Source: a virus. From it: a DNA stretch of 22,502 nucleotides. The DNA lies in the IMG/VR virus record IMGVR_UViG_3300030419_003547, positions 1 to 22,502 of that record; one strand, written 5' to 3'. The notes below the pieces were generated by a model. That model searched no databases. It saw only the letters and a program-made list of their open reading frames with translations, and was not told the DNA's origin. This document shows positions 1 through 6,439 of the stretch, piece by piece. The translations under genes and the position numbers were made by a program. Position 1 is the first letter of the stretch, and each line of letters begins with the position of its first letter.

Positions 1-2
1 TA

Positions 3-317
3 CTCGGTAATATTTTAGCGTGGTATCAATTAAATGCACAATTCAAATGGACTGAAAGTGCGTTTTGGAATAATCCATATTTAATGTCGATATTTGGAAT
101 ACCAGTTGGATATGCATTTTTTATCGCAACTAAATTATGTTTTGAACATTTTGGTTTCACTTGGAATATGAGAATGATAGGTTTCGGAGTAGGAACATTA
201 GTGTTTGGAATTATGTCTTGGTTGATGTTAGATGAAATACCAACATTAAAAACTTTTATATGTATTATATTAGCAATTGCAATTATATTAATTCAAGTAA
301 CAAACTTAGTGGAGTAA
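3..317 (+). CDS. Small multi-helix membrane protein, 5'-truncated
   Basis: The reading frame is open from the first bases, so the start lies outside the window. An internal ATG at 84 is possible but unlikely, because the upstream codons continue the same kind of sequence (GNILAWYQLN...). About 104 residues are visible. At least three hydrophobic segments can be seen: around 'SIFGIPVGYAFFIATKL', 'MIGFGVGTLVFGIMSWL' and 'TFICIILAIAIILIQV', separated by short polar loops with the acidic turn 'LDEIP'. The size and the pattern of four short helices recall small drug/metabolite-transporter-like membrane proteins, but no transport motif is convincing. It sits 4 bases before the next gene, so it probably belongs to the same operon. 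Function unknown. Confidence 0.75.
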   Translation, partial: LGNILAWYQLNAQFKWTESAFWNNPYLMSIFGIPVGYAFFIATKLCFEHFGFTWNMRMIGFGVGTLVFGIMSWLMLDEIPTLKTFICIILAIAIILIQVTNLVE

Positions 318-321
318 GATT

Positions 322-546
322 ATGGCAGACAAAGAAATAGCATTTAGACAACCACCAGGAGATAGGTGGAAAGTTATAGGTTCAGATGTATTATTTACAT
401 CTTTAACAGATGCTTTAAATTCAATTTATTTAGAACACAAGGTATCAGAGTTTCACATTGATGCTAAAAAAGGTGTGATAATGATTGATGACGGAGTTGA
501 GATAGAACCAGAGATAGAAACATTTGATTTATACGGAGAGAGATAA
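322..546 (+). CDS. Hypothetical protein, 74 aa
   Basis: I do not recognise this protein. It is small, soluble and acidic towards the C-terminus (IDDGVEIEPEIETFDLYGER). It has no signal peptide or membrane segment and is probably a mixed alpha/beta fold. A GGAG Shine-Dalgarno site lies in the last codons of the preceding gene, and the stop codon overlaps the next ATG by one base (TAATG). The protein is therefore likely translated together with the nucleotidase that follows. It could be a small accessory or host-takeover protein, but the sequence shows nothing specific. Confidence 0.75.
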   Translation: MADKEIAFRQPPGDRWKVIGSDVLFTSLTDALNSIYLEHKVSEFHIDAKKGVIMIDDGVEIEPEIETFDLYGER

Positions 547-1109
547 TGAGAATAGGAATTGATGTAGACGGGGTATTAAGAGATTTTATTACAGCATTTA
601 AAAGTGTTGTAGGACAAGAATATCCAAACGCTCAGATACCAGAAGTGATTTCAACTTGGAAATTTGAAAATGATATCATAGGATTATCACGAGAAGATAT
701 AAAAGAAATATATAAAGAAAAATTCTCTAAACAATGTTTCCAAGACGCACTTCCATTTAGTGAAGTAGTTCCAACATTTTGGATGCTTGAAAAATGGGCA
801 GAAAGAGAAGGACACGAGTTGATAATCGTAACTTCACAAATACCAGTAAACAGACATTACACTTTATCTTGGTTAGGTAAGTATAGTTTATGTCCAAACC
901 AAGTTATATTCGCAAGAGGAAAACATAAGTGGATAGAAGATATAGATTATCTGATTGATGATTCACCAGTTAATCATAAGTATTGGGTAGAAAATAGAGA
1001 AGATAAAGATAATTTTATTATATTCAACAGAAGTTATAATCAAGATGTTGAATCTAAATATAGAATTAATTCTTTATCAGAAATTAAAGAAATAATAGAA
1101 AAAGGTTAA
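546..1109 (+). CDS. HAD-family 5'(3')-deoxyribonucleotidase-like protein
   Basis: This is a haloacid-dehalogenase-fold phosphatase that resembles the NT5C family, which removes phosphate from nucleoside monophosphates. Motif I is at the N-terminus as D6-V-D8-G-V-L, with D6 as the expected nucleophile and D8 as the acid/base. Motif II is T96/S97 in 'IIVTSQ'. A lysine around K126-K128 fits motif III. The acidic motif IV is 'LIDDSP' (D138, D139), which would hold the magnesium ion. The length of 187 aa is normal for this family, and the cap insert lies between residues 14 and 80. In phages such enzymes may adjust nucleotide pools or salvage host DNA. A GGAGAG site and a one-base stop/start overlap link it to the upstream gene. 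The precise substrate cannot be read from the sequence. Confidence 0.82.
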   Translation: MRIGIDVDGVLRDFITAFKSVVGQEYPNAQIPEVISTWKFENDIIGLSREDIKEIYKEKFSKQCFQDALPFSEVVPTFWMLEKWAEREGHELIIVTSQIPVNRHYTLSWLGKYSLCPNQVIFARGKHKWIEDIDYLIDDSPVNHKYWVENREDKDNFIIFNRSYNQDVESKYRINSLSEIKEIIEKG

Positions 1110-1113
1110 CATT

Positions 1114-1329
1114 ATGAAATATAAAGTTACATTAGATGATTTAAGATTAATAAGTATAGGGTTTATTCCTGCTATATTAGCGTTATATGTTATATATTAT
1201 TTAGCATATTTCTTGTGGTGGGTGCCATTTTTAGTGGTATTTCCAGCGTTAGCATACTTCTTTGGTATGTTATTAGAGGAAAAAGTTATGATAATTTACT
1301 ATACATTAAAAAAAGCTCTTGACAAATAG
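1114..1329 (+). CDS. Small two-helix membrane protein
   Basis: This 71-residue protein has two hydrophobic stretches, roughly residues 13-34 and 36-56. Aromatic residues cluster where they meet ('YLAYFLWWVPFLVV'). Short charged ends (MKYKVTLDDLR and KKALDK) flank the membrane part. There is no signal peptide cleavage site and no recognised domain. It starts 4 bases after the nucleotidase stop, behind an AAAAAGG element that recurs upstream of other genes in this block. Holins have this size and topology, but nothing here distinguishes a holin from any other small membrane protein. Function unknown. Confidence 0.7.
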   Translation: MKYKVTLDDLRLISIGFIPAILALYVIYYLAYFLWWVPFLVVFPALAYFFGMLLEEKVMIIYYTLKKALDK

Positions 1330-1353
1330 AAATAAAAAGGTTATATTAAAGGT

Positions 1354-2286
1354 ATGAATTTAGGATATGCATGTATCAATATGAACTTATCTAATCCAAA
1401 ACAATTTGGTTCGGACAAAGATAAGATTACTACAAATCGTTCAATGATTAAGCGAACTTTCCAAGAGAAAGGTGTTGAGTATGTATCTGAATTAGCATTA
1501 CAAAATGTTATTGATTTGAATCACATCATCAAATGGAATGAACAACACAATATCAAGTTCTTCCGTATGAGCTCAGAGATATTTCCCTGGGCTTCTGAAT
1601 ATAAATGGGAAGATTTACCAGATATAGATTTGATAAAAGTTTGGTTAAAGAATGCTGGACTTATGGCATCTGAATATGGACAACGATTGACTTCACATCC
1701 AGGCCCTTTCAATGTATTGGTATCACCAAACGAACAAGTAGTTCAAAATACTATTACAGATTTGTCAATACACGGGGACATTATGGACTTTATGGGTTTG
1801 AGTAGAACACCATACAACAAAATCAATATACATTGTAATGGTGTATATGGAGATAAGAAATCTGCGTTAGATAGATTTTGTAAAAACTTTGAACGACTAC
1901 CAGAAAATGTTCAGACAAGACTTGTAGTAGAAAATGATGACAAAGCATCTATGTATTCAGTAAAAGATTTATATGAGGGTATTCACAAGAGAATTGGTAT
2001 TCCAATTACATTTGATTATCATCATTACAAGTTCAATACAGGTGGACAAACAGAACAAGAAGCATTAGAATTAGCGACATCAACTTGGCCAAATGGTATT
2101 GTTCCAGCAGTTCATTATTCAGAATCAAGAGCAGAACACTTGTTAGATGAGTCAATCAAACCACAAGCACATTCTGATATAATAAATCAACTTCCTAATA
2201 CTTATGGGAAAGAAGTTGATGTTATGGTGGAAGCGAAATCTAAAGAGTTATCAATATTACCGTTTATAGAGAAAAATTATGAGTAA
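1354..2286 (+). CDS. uvsE: UV-damage endonuclease UvsE/UvdE
   Basis: This is a TIM-barrel, metal-dependent endonuclease that nicks DNA on the 5' side of pyrimidine dimers and (6-4) photoproducts, starting excision repair. The whole family signature is present. It has the N-terminal strand 'LGYACIN', 'FRMSSEIFPW' around residue 72, 'SHPG' at 114-117, H160 in 'INIHCNGVYGDK', 'VENDD' at 192-196 with the metal-binding glutamate, and 'DYHH' at 221-224. These are followed by 'VHYS' at 253-256, 'AHSD' at 272-275 and the C-terminal 'DVMVEAK' at 289-295. The length of 310 aa is typical and no key residue appears to be missing. In a phage it would protect genomes exposed to sunlight, which fits an aquatic setting. 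The next gene starts inside its last codons (8-base overlap). Confidence 0.93.
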   Translation: MNLGYACINMNLSNPKQFGSDKDKITTNRSMIKRTFQEKGVEYVSELALQNVIDLNHIIKWNEQHNIKFFRMSSEIFPWASEYKWEDLPDIDLIKVWLKNAGLMASEYGQRLTSHPGPFNVLVSPNEQVVQNTITDLSIHGDIMDFMGLSRTPYNKINIHCNGVYGDKKSALDRFCKNFERLPENVQTRLVVENDDKASMYSVKDLYEGIHKRIGIPITFDYHHYKFNTGGQTEQEALELATSTWPNGIVPAVHYSESRAEHLLDESIKPQAHSDIINQLPNTYGKEVDVMVEAKSKELSILPFIEKNYE

Positions 2287-2503
2287 AGAAACAAAAATAT
2301 GGAGTGTAGGTGATGGTATATCAATTGTTTATATAGAAAATGAAGAATTATATATGAAAATAAGAGATACCTTAAAGTTGAGAAGACAAAGAAAATGGAC
2401 ACCATCAGTTTATATGAAAGAAGGTGTTATTTACGCCTGGGCTTTACATTTAAATAAAGAACAATTAGACACTGCAAAAAATATTATTAAAAAACATAAA
2501 TAA
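2279..2503 (+). CDS. Hypothetical protein, 74 aa
   Basis: I do not recognise this protein. It is small and basic, with a beta-rich first half (IWSVGDGISIVYIENEEL) and a helical, lysine-rich C-terminus ending 'NIIKKHK'. No membrane segment or cysteine cluster is seen. Its ATG lies 8 bases inside the end of uvsE, so its translation is probably coupled to that of the endonuclease. It stops 8 bases before peptide deformylase. The overlap and strand argue that it is real rather than a chance frame. Confidence 0.72.
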   Translation: MSKETKIWSVGDGISIVYIENEELYMKIRDTLKLRRQRKWTPSVYMKEGVIYAWALHLNKEQLDTAKNIIKKHK

Positions 2504-2511
2504 AGGTTATT

Positions 2512-3135
2512 ATGGCAATAAAAGAGATAGTAATATATCCTAATGATATATTATCAACACCAACAAAGAAAACAGATTTAAAAACTGCACAAAACATAGC
2601 AGTTGATTTATTTAAAACTTTGAATGCAGAGGGTGGTTTAGGTTTATCAGCAAATCAAATAGGTGAAGATAAATCAGTTTGTGTTGTAAATGTTACAGAA
2701 CCTTTTTTCTTACAAAATCCTAAAATAGTTAAAAAAGAAAAAGAAATAATTTATAAAGAAGGTTGTTTATCTATACCAGATAAAATGATAACAACAAAAA
2801 GATATGAAAAGATTTGGGTTAAAGCGGATAACATTGAAGAAGAAATGTATTTTGGCCCACAAAAAGAAAAGAAGTATGACTTTAAAACAAATAGTTATAC
2901 CGCCAATGATTTGTTAATATTAGAAGCAGTTTGTGTTCAACACGAGATTGACCATTTAAATGGACTTACAATCTATGACAGAGAACATAAATTGGAACAA
3001 TACAAAAGAACAGAAAGAAAAATTGGTAGAAATGAAAAAGTTACAATCACAAAAGATAAAGAAACTTTAACTTTAAAGTATAAAAAAGCTATACCATACT
3101 TGGAGAAAGGTTGGGTAATAAATGGACAAACATAG
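2512..3135 (+). CDS. def: Peptide deformylase
   Basis: This is a metal-dependent hydrolase that removes the formyl group from the N-terminal methionine of new proteins. All three family motifs are present: G42-LGLSANQ (motif 1), EGCLS at 83-87 (motif 2) and HEIDH at 144-148 (motif 3). Metal ligands would be C85, H144 and H148, with E145 as the catalytic base. Two features differ from an ordinary 165-180 residue enzyme. A charged insert (about residues 108-133) lies between motifs 2 and 3, and the tail after motif 3 is about 50 residues long and lysine-rich, where many phage deformylases end early. Marine phage deformylases are known and are thought to support rapid turnover of host photosystem or other proteins. 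The gene lies in the uvsE operon and overlaps the next small gene by 14 bases. Confidence 0.92.
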   Translation: MAIKEIVIYPNDILSTPTKKTDLKTAQNIAVDLFKTLNAEGGLGLSANQIGEDKSVCVVNVTEPFFLQNPKIVKKEKEIIYKEGCLSIPDKMITTKRYEKIWVKADNIEEEMYFGPQKEKKYDFKTNSYTANDLLILEAVCVQHEIDHLNGLTIYDREHKLEQYKRTERKIGRNEKVTITKDKETLTLKYKKAIPYLEKGWVINGQT

Positions 3136-3274
3136 AGTTTTAGAATTACTAATGGACGCAATTGAAAGAGAAGATTGGGAATTAGTAGAAGAAGCAATAT
3201 CAGTTATCAAAGGGGAAGAAGAGTTTGTAGAGATGTTAGACTTTGATGATGAAGACGAAAATGATATATATTAA
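3122..3274 (+). CDS. Small acidic hypothetical protein, 50 aa
   Basis: This short open frame starts at an ATG 14 bases before the deformylase stop and runs to TAA at 3272-3274. The predicted product begins MDKHRVLELLMDAIERED and ends FDDEDENDIY. It has an amphipathic helical N-terminal two-thirds and a very acidic tail. The stop/start overlap, strand and good helical periodicity support a real gene; it also accounts for most of the space between def and the next gene. An AGAAAGG element lies in the right place upstream (3110-3114 region). The function is unknown. The acidic tail could mean a DNA-mimic or a binding partner, but this is only a guess. Confidence 0.65.
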   Translation: MDKHRVLELLMDAIEREDWELVEEAISVIKGEEEFVEMLDFDDEDENDIY

Positions 3275-3304
3275 TATTTAAGAGAGTAAAAACAGGAGAA
3301 TACT

Positions 3305-3844
3305 ATGCTTAGGAATTTTATTGTTATGGCAACATTTTTATTAATGTTCAACGGATTAGTTTGGGATAAACTATTTAAAGGATATCGTGAATATTGGTTA
3401 CAAACCATTGATAGTTTAGAAGATGATAGAGTTAGATTACAATTAAAAATTGATGAATTAGAAAATGGTGTGAAGTTAGAAGGACTTGATGTTGTGGTTA
3501 CAATGTATCACCCAACACGAGGCCAAACAGATTCTACACCAAATATTTTAGCTGACGGAACAAAGATTACAATACACAAAGCATCAGAATATAGATATGT
3601 TGCGGTTAGTAGAAATCTTTTAAAGCGTTGGGGTGGTTGGTTAGACTATGGTGATTTTATTGTTCTAAAAGGAACAGACGGAAAAGACGGAGTTTACCAA
3701 GTTAAAGATACAATGAATAAACGATTTGTAAATCGTATTGATATTTTAGAAAGTCCTGGTGTTAAACAATACAGATTTGACAATGCAAAGATTAAGAAAG
3801 CAAATTTGAACGAAAATTACACATTTATATCAGATGAAAAATAA
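3305..3844 (+). CDS. Membrane-anchored 3D-domain (double-psi beta-barrel) protein
   Basis: The N-terminus is a single hydrophobic segment (about residues 4-20), followed by a charged, probably coiled-coil stretch (about 25-57). The globular part (about 60-155) resembles the '3D' / RlpA-like double-psi beta-barrel. It begins with 'VTMYHPTRGQTDSTPNILADG' and continues with 'VAVSRNLL'. It then shows the conserved aspartates D117 (YGDFIVLKG), D135 (YQVKDTM) and D146 (RIDIL). In bacteria this fold occurs in cell-wall proteins, including the catalytic part of MltA-type lytic transglycosylases. The likely place of action is therefore the periplasmic or outer face, on peptidoglycan. A clear GGAG site precedes the ATG. 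A lysis or wall-remodelling role is inference, and enzymatic activity cannot be confirmed from sequence. Confidence 0.7.
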   Translation: MLRNFIVMATFLLMFNGLVWDKLFKGYREYWLQTIDSLEDDRVRLQLKIDELENGVKLEGLDVVVTMYHPTRGQTDSTPNILADGTKITIHKASEYRYVAVSRNLLKRWGGWLDYGDFIVLKGTDGKDGVYQVKDTMNKRFVNRIDILESPGVKQYRFDNAKIKKANLNENYTFISDEK

Positions 3845-3867
3845 TTTGTATTTTGGGGAACTTTATT

Positions 3868-3882
3868 GATATTTATTAGTAG
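3868..3882 (+). promoter_or_regulatory. Weak copy of the shared promoter-like motif
   Basis: The 63-base gap before the glycosyltransferase gene holds GATATTTATTAGTAG. This differs by one base from the ATATTTATAAGTA core found in other gaps, and a T-rich stretch lies just upstream. It ends about 26 bases before the ATG at 3908. It is the weakest of the four copies, and it could be chance in such A+T-rich DNA. Confidence 0.35.
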
Positions 3883-3907
3883 AATAATTAACAAATAAAA
3901 ATTTATT

Positions 3908-5386
3908 ATGGAAACAGGTTATAAACACAAACTATACGGAAGACGAATACTACATATAATGTCGCCAGTCAGGTGGAAAGGTAGTAAGCATATCGTTCAC
4001 GCAGATTCAAACTATAAAGTAATGGCCAAAACTATTAAATGGCTACCTATGTGTCATCACACAATATTAACTCCTGAAAATCATACAATACCAGATTTAG
4101 GAGATAATGTAACATTAGTTCCATTTCCATATGCTCAATCAGTATTATTTAATCGTGGGTTCTTTCACGGAAGACATTTAGTCAAACATACAGATTGGAG
4201 AGCAAAAGATTTTGACTTTGTATTCAATCATCAACCAGAGTTATTATATAATGTTTATAATGCGTTATTAACTGGTAGATATGGTATGACGGTAGATTCA
4301 TTTAACTTTTTCCATTGGGTTGATTGTGCAAAGAGTAGACCAACTGGTGGCTATCCTGTTGGATTTTTCAGACAATTAGAAGCTATTGATTTATCTTATC
4401 GTTCTTACTTCCATTGTCCTGTTAGTTTAGATTATATGAAATCTAATTGGGATAAACATAGTCATACATCAAAAGGTGTTGATGAAAAAGTAATGAAAGA
4501 AAAAATAAATTACTTTCCATTGGGTGTTGGTAATTTACCTGAACCAGAACCATTTCCATTACCAGATAAAAAGATTTTAGTATTTAATCACAGATGGAAC
4601 AACACAACTGGTATAAAAAAATTAATTAAGTTTACAGAAGATTTAGATAGAGATGAGTGGTTAGTTTGGGTAACTGATGATGAAGCTAAAAAACCAAAGG
4701 CAGGTGCACCAGCACCAGATTGGATGATGGTTAAGAACTTACCAAGTGGCGGAAACTATCGTTATCTATTGGACAAATGTTTTGCAAGTTTATGTTTTGT
4801 AGATGATTATATGACTTGGAATTTATCAGTCCAAGATGCAATTAAAGTTGGTAGACCAAGTTTAACTTTTAAACACGATACACACGAGTATGTATTGGGT
4901 AAAGATTATCCTTTATATTTTAAAGATAAAAAATCATTTAAAGAATTATTAGATAATGTATCAGTTGGACAAACATTAGATTGGACTTTACCAGAACACG
5001 ATAAACAATTTGAAGAAAATCTAATTGGTGATTTAATTCACGCTTTAGAAAATAGTAAAAAGAAAACTATTAAGAACACCAAATCTGGTATTGAGTGGTT
5101 ATATCACATTTTACAAGGAAATGGGTATAAGAAAAATCTACTTCACAATTCACACCCTAATTTGTTTTTAAGCAATTCTTGGGAGAAAATTAGACTATGG
5201 TGTTTGAGTAAAGGTGTATTAGATACACCAACAAAAGAATTTACAAAGTTATGGATTCCTGATGAAAAACGAGATGAAATACAGAAACTCGTTGATGAAG
5301 CAGGTGGAGTAACAGAAACGGGTAAAAAATTAGAACACTCGTTAAAAGACCCGACTTTTAATGACAAAGAAAACCAATGGTGGTAA
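3908..5386 (+). CDS. Glycosyltransferase-like protein (GT-B fold)
   Basis: The protein of 492 residues looks like a two-domain GT-B glycosyltransferase. The first domain (about 12-215) opens with a strand-turn 'RILHIMSPVRWKGSKH' and contains 'FDFVFNHQPELLYNV'. The second starts near 222 with 'KILVFNHRWN', a typical beta-strand and glycine/asparagine turn before the sugar-nucleotide site. It continues with 'WLVWVTDD', and with 'LDKCFASLCFVDD' and 'WNLSVQDAIKVGRPSL', where family-1 enzymes hold the donor. A further domain (about 390-470) of unknown type follows. Possible substrates are phage DNA bases, host envelope sugars or virion proteins. Phage DNA glucosyltransferases have the same fold, but the acceptor cannot be told from sequence. 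No Shine-Dalgarno site is obvious before the ATG. Confidence 0.62.
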   Translation: METGYKHKLYGRRILHIMSPVRWKGSKHIVHADSNYKVMAKTIKWLPMCHHTILTPENHTIPDLGDNVTLVPFPYAQSVLFNRGFFHGRHLVKHTDWRAKDFDFVFNHQPELLYNVYNALLTGRYGMTVDSFNFFHWVDCAKSRPTGGYPVGFFRQLEAIDLSYRSYFHCPVSLDYMKSNWDKHSHTSKGVDEKVMKEKINYFPLGVGNLPEPEPFPLPDKKILVFNHRWNNTTGIKKLIKFTEDLDRDEWLVWVTDDEAKKPKAGAPAPDWMMVKNLPSGGNYRYLLDKCFASLCFVDDYMTWNLSVQDAIKVGRPSLTFKHDTHEYVLGKDYPLYFKDKKSFKELLDNVSVGQTLDWTLPEHDKQFEENLIGDLIHALENSKKKTIKNTKSGIEWLYHILQGNGYKKNLLHNSHPNLFLSNSWEKIRLWCLSKGVLDTPTKEFTKLWIPDEKRDEIQKLVDEAGGVTETGKKLEHSLKDPTFNDKENQWW

Positions 5387-5387
5387 A

Positions 5388-6167
5388 ATGAGAGAATTAA
5401 CAGCAGAAAAAATACAAGAAAATTATGATTCATTATTGAATACTATTCAACTTCACATTACTGGTGATAGAAAAGAAAAAGTATTAAAAATGCATAATGA
5501 TATGAAAGATAGATTTATGATGGCTCCAGCAAGTGCTAAAGAACATTATCACAACGCAATGTATGGTGGTTATGTAGACCATATTTTAAGAGTAGTAGAT
5601 TTATCATTAAAGATAAAAGATTTATGGGAACAAAATGGTTGTCAAATAGACTTTACAGATGAAGAATTAGTATTTTCAGCACTTCATCACGATTTAGGTA
5701 AAGTTGGAGATTTAGAACACGATTATTATATTCCACAAGATAATGAGTGGAGAAGAAAGAATATGGGTGAAATATTTAAACACAATGAAAAGTGTGAATA
5801 TATGTCAGTAACAGATAGAGCATTCTTTTTATTACAACATTATAATATTCCTATTTCTAAAAAAGAATTTATCGGTATTAGATTAACAGACGGAATGTAT
5901 GAAGAAGCAAATAAAAATTATTATGTTGCTTACAAATCAGAGTTCCAACTTCGTTCAGCAATACAATATGTATTACACCAAGCTGATATGATGGCTTCTC
6001 AAATTGAAAGTCGTTTAACTAAAGCGTCAATTGAACAAGAAGAAACACAAGTAATTGAAAGAATACAGAATATACAACAAGCTGTTGGTAATACTGAAAA
6101 AGCAAAAGAAGAAAAACCGAAAATATCAAACGATTTATTTGAGGAATTATTTGGAGAGAAAAAATGA
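5388..6167 (+). CDS. HD-domain phosphohydrolase
   Basis: I prefer the ATG at 5388 to one 27 bases earlier, because it follows the previous stop directly and has GGTGG upstream; this gives 259 residues. The HD metal-binding signature is complete: H65 in 'GGYVDHILRVV', H101-D102 in 'LHHDLGKVGD', and H197/D200 in 'VLHQADMM'. The stretch 'KEHYHNAMYGGYVDH' followed by 'HHDLGK' resembles the HD domain of the 3'-5' exoribonuclease YhaM and related nucleic-acid or nucleotide hydrolases. The C-terminus is a charged linker (about 215-247) ending in a short hydrophobic-acidic tail, 'NDLFEELFGEKK', which looks like a peptide docking motif. The stop codon overlaps the next ATG (ATGA). It lies just upstream of the late sigma gene. 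Substrate unknown. Confidence 0.8.
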   Translation: MRELTAEKIQENYDSLLNTIQLHITGDRKEKVLKMHNDMKDRFMMAPASAKEHYHNAMYGGYVDHILRVVDLSLKIKDLWEQNGCQIDFTDEELVFSALHHDLGKVGDLEHDYYIPQDNEWRRKNMGEIFKHNEKCEYMSVTDRAFFLLQHYNIPISKKEFIGIRLTDGMYEEANKNYYVAYKSEFQLRSAIQYVLHQADMMASQIESRLTKASIEQEETQVIERIQNIQQAVGNTEKAKEEKPKISNDLFEELFGEKK

Positions 6168-6439
6168 TAGAAATAGTATTAGGAATTTTTGTAGTAGCGT
6201 GTTTAGTTGAAGGTTATGTTATTTGGAATTTAATGACAAAACAAGAAAAACTTGAAGACTGGACTGAAAGATATATTTTAAAGATTGGTGAAGTTAATAG
6301 AAATATTGACGAGATTGATTACAAAGGATATTTTGAAGTAGATGACGAAGTAGGACAAATATTTAAACAGATAAAAGAAGAAGTAAATTCATTAGAAGAG
6401 TTAACAGAAGAAGGAGCATTAGATGCCAAGAAAAGCTAA
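6164..6439 (+). CDS. Small membrane-anchored protein upstream of the late sigma gene
   Basis: This 91-residue protein has one N-terminal membrane helix (about residues 2-22, IEIVLGIFVVACLVEGYVIW). The following stretch is helical and charged (KQEKLEDWTERYILKIGEV), and a short motif 'YKGYFEVDDEVGQIFKQIKE' follows. Similar small proteins with a 'GxFExDDEVG' motif are familiar from T4-like marine phage genomes next to transcription genes. This comes from memory and I could not check it. It overlaps both neighbours (4 bases with the HD gene, 17 with the sigma gene), so the three are tightly linked in translation. A role in late transcription is possible only by position. Confidence 0.68.
   Translation: MIEIVLGIFVVACLVEGYVIWNLMTKQEKLEDWTERYILKIGEVNRNIDEIDYKGYFEVDDEVGQIFKQIKEEVNSLEELTEEGALDAKKS

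Noticed and set aside
2279-3274. Toxin-antitoxin pair formed by the small genes around def
   Set aside because: Neither small protein shows a toxin or antitoxin motif and the two are not adjacent. Small size and overlap are normal in phage operons.
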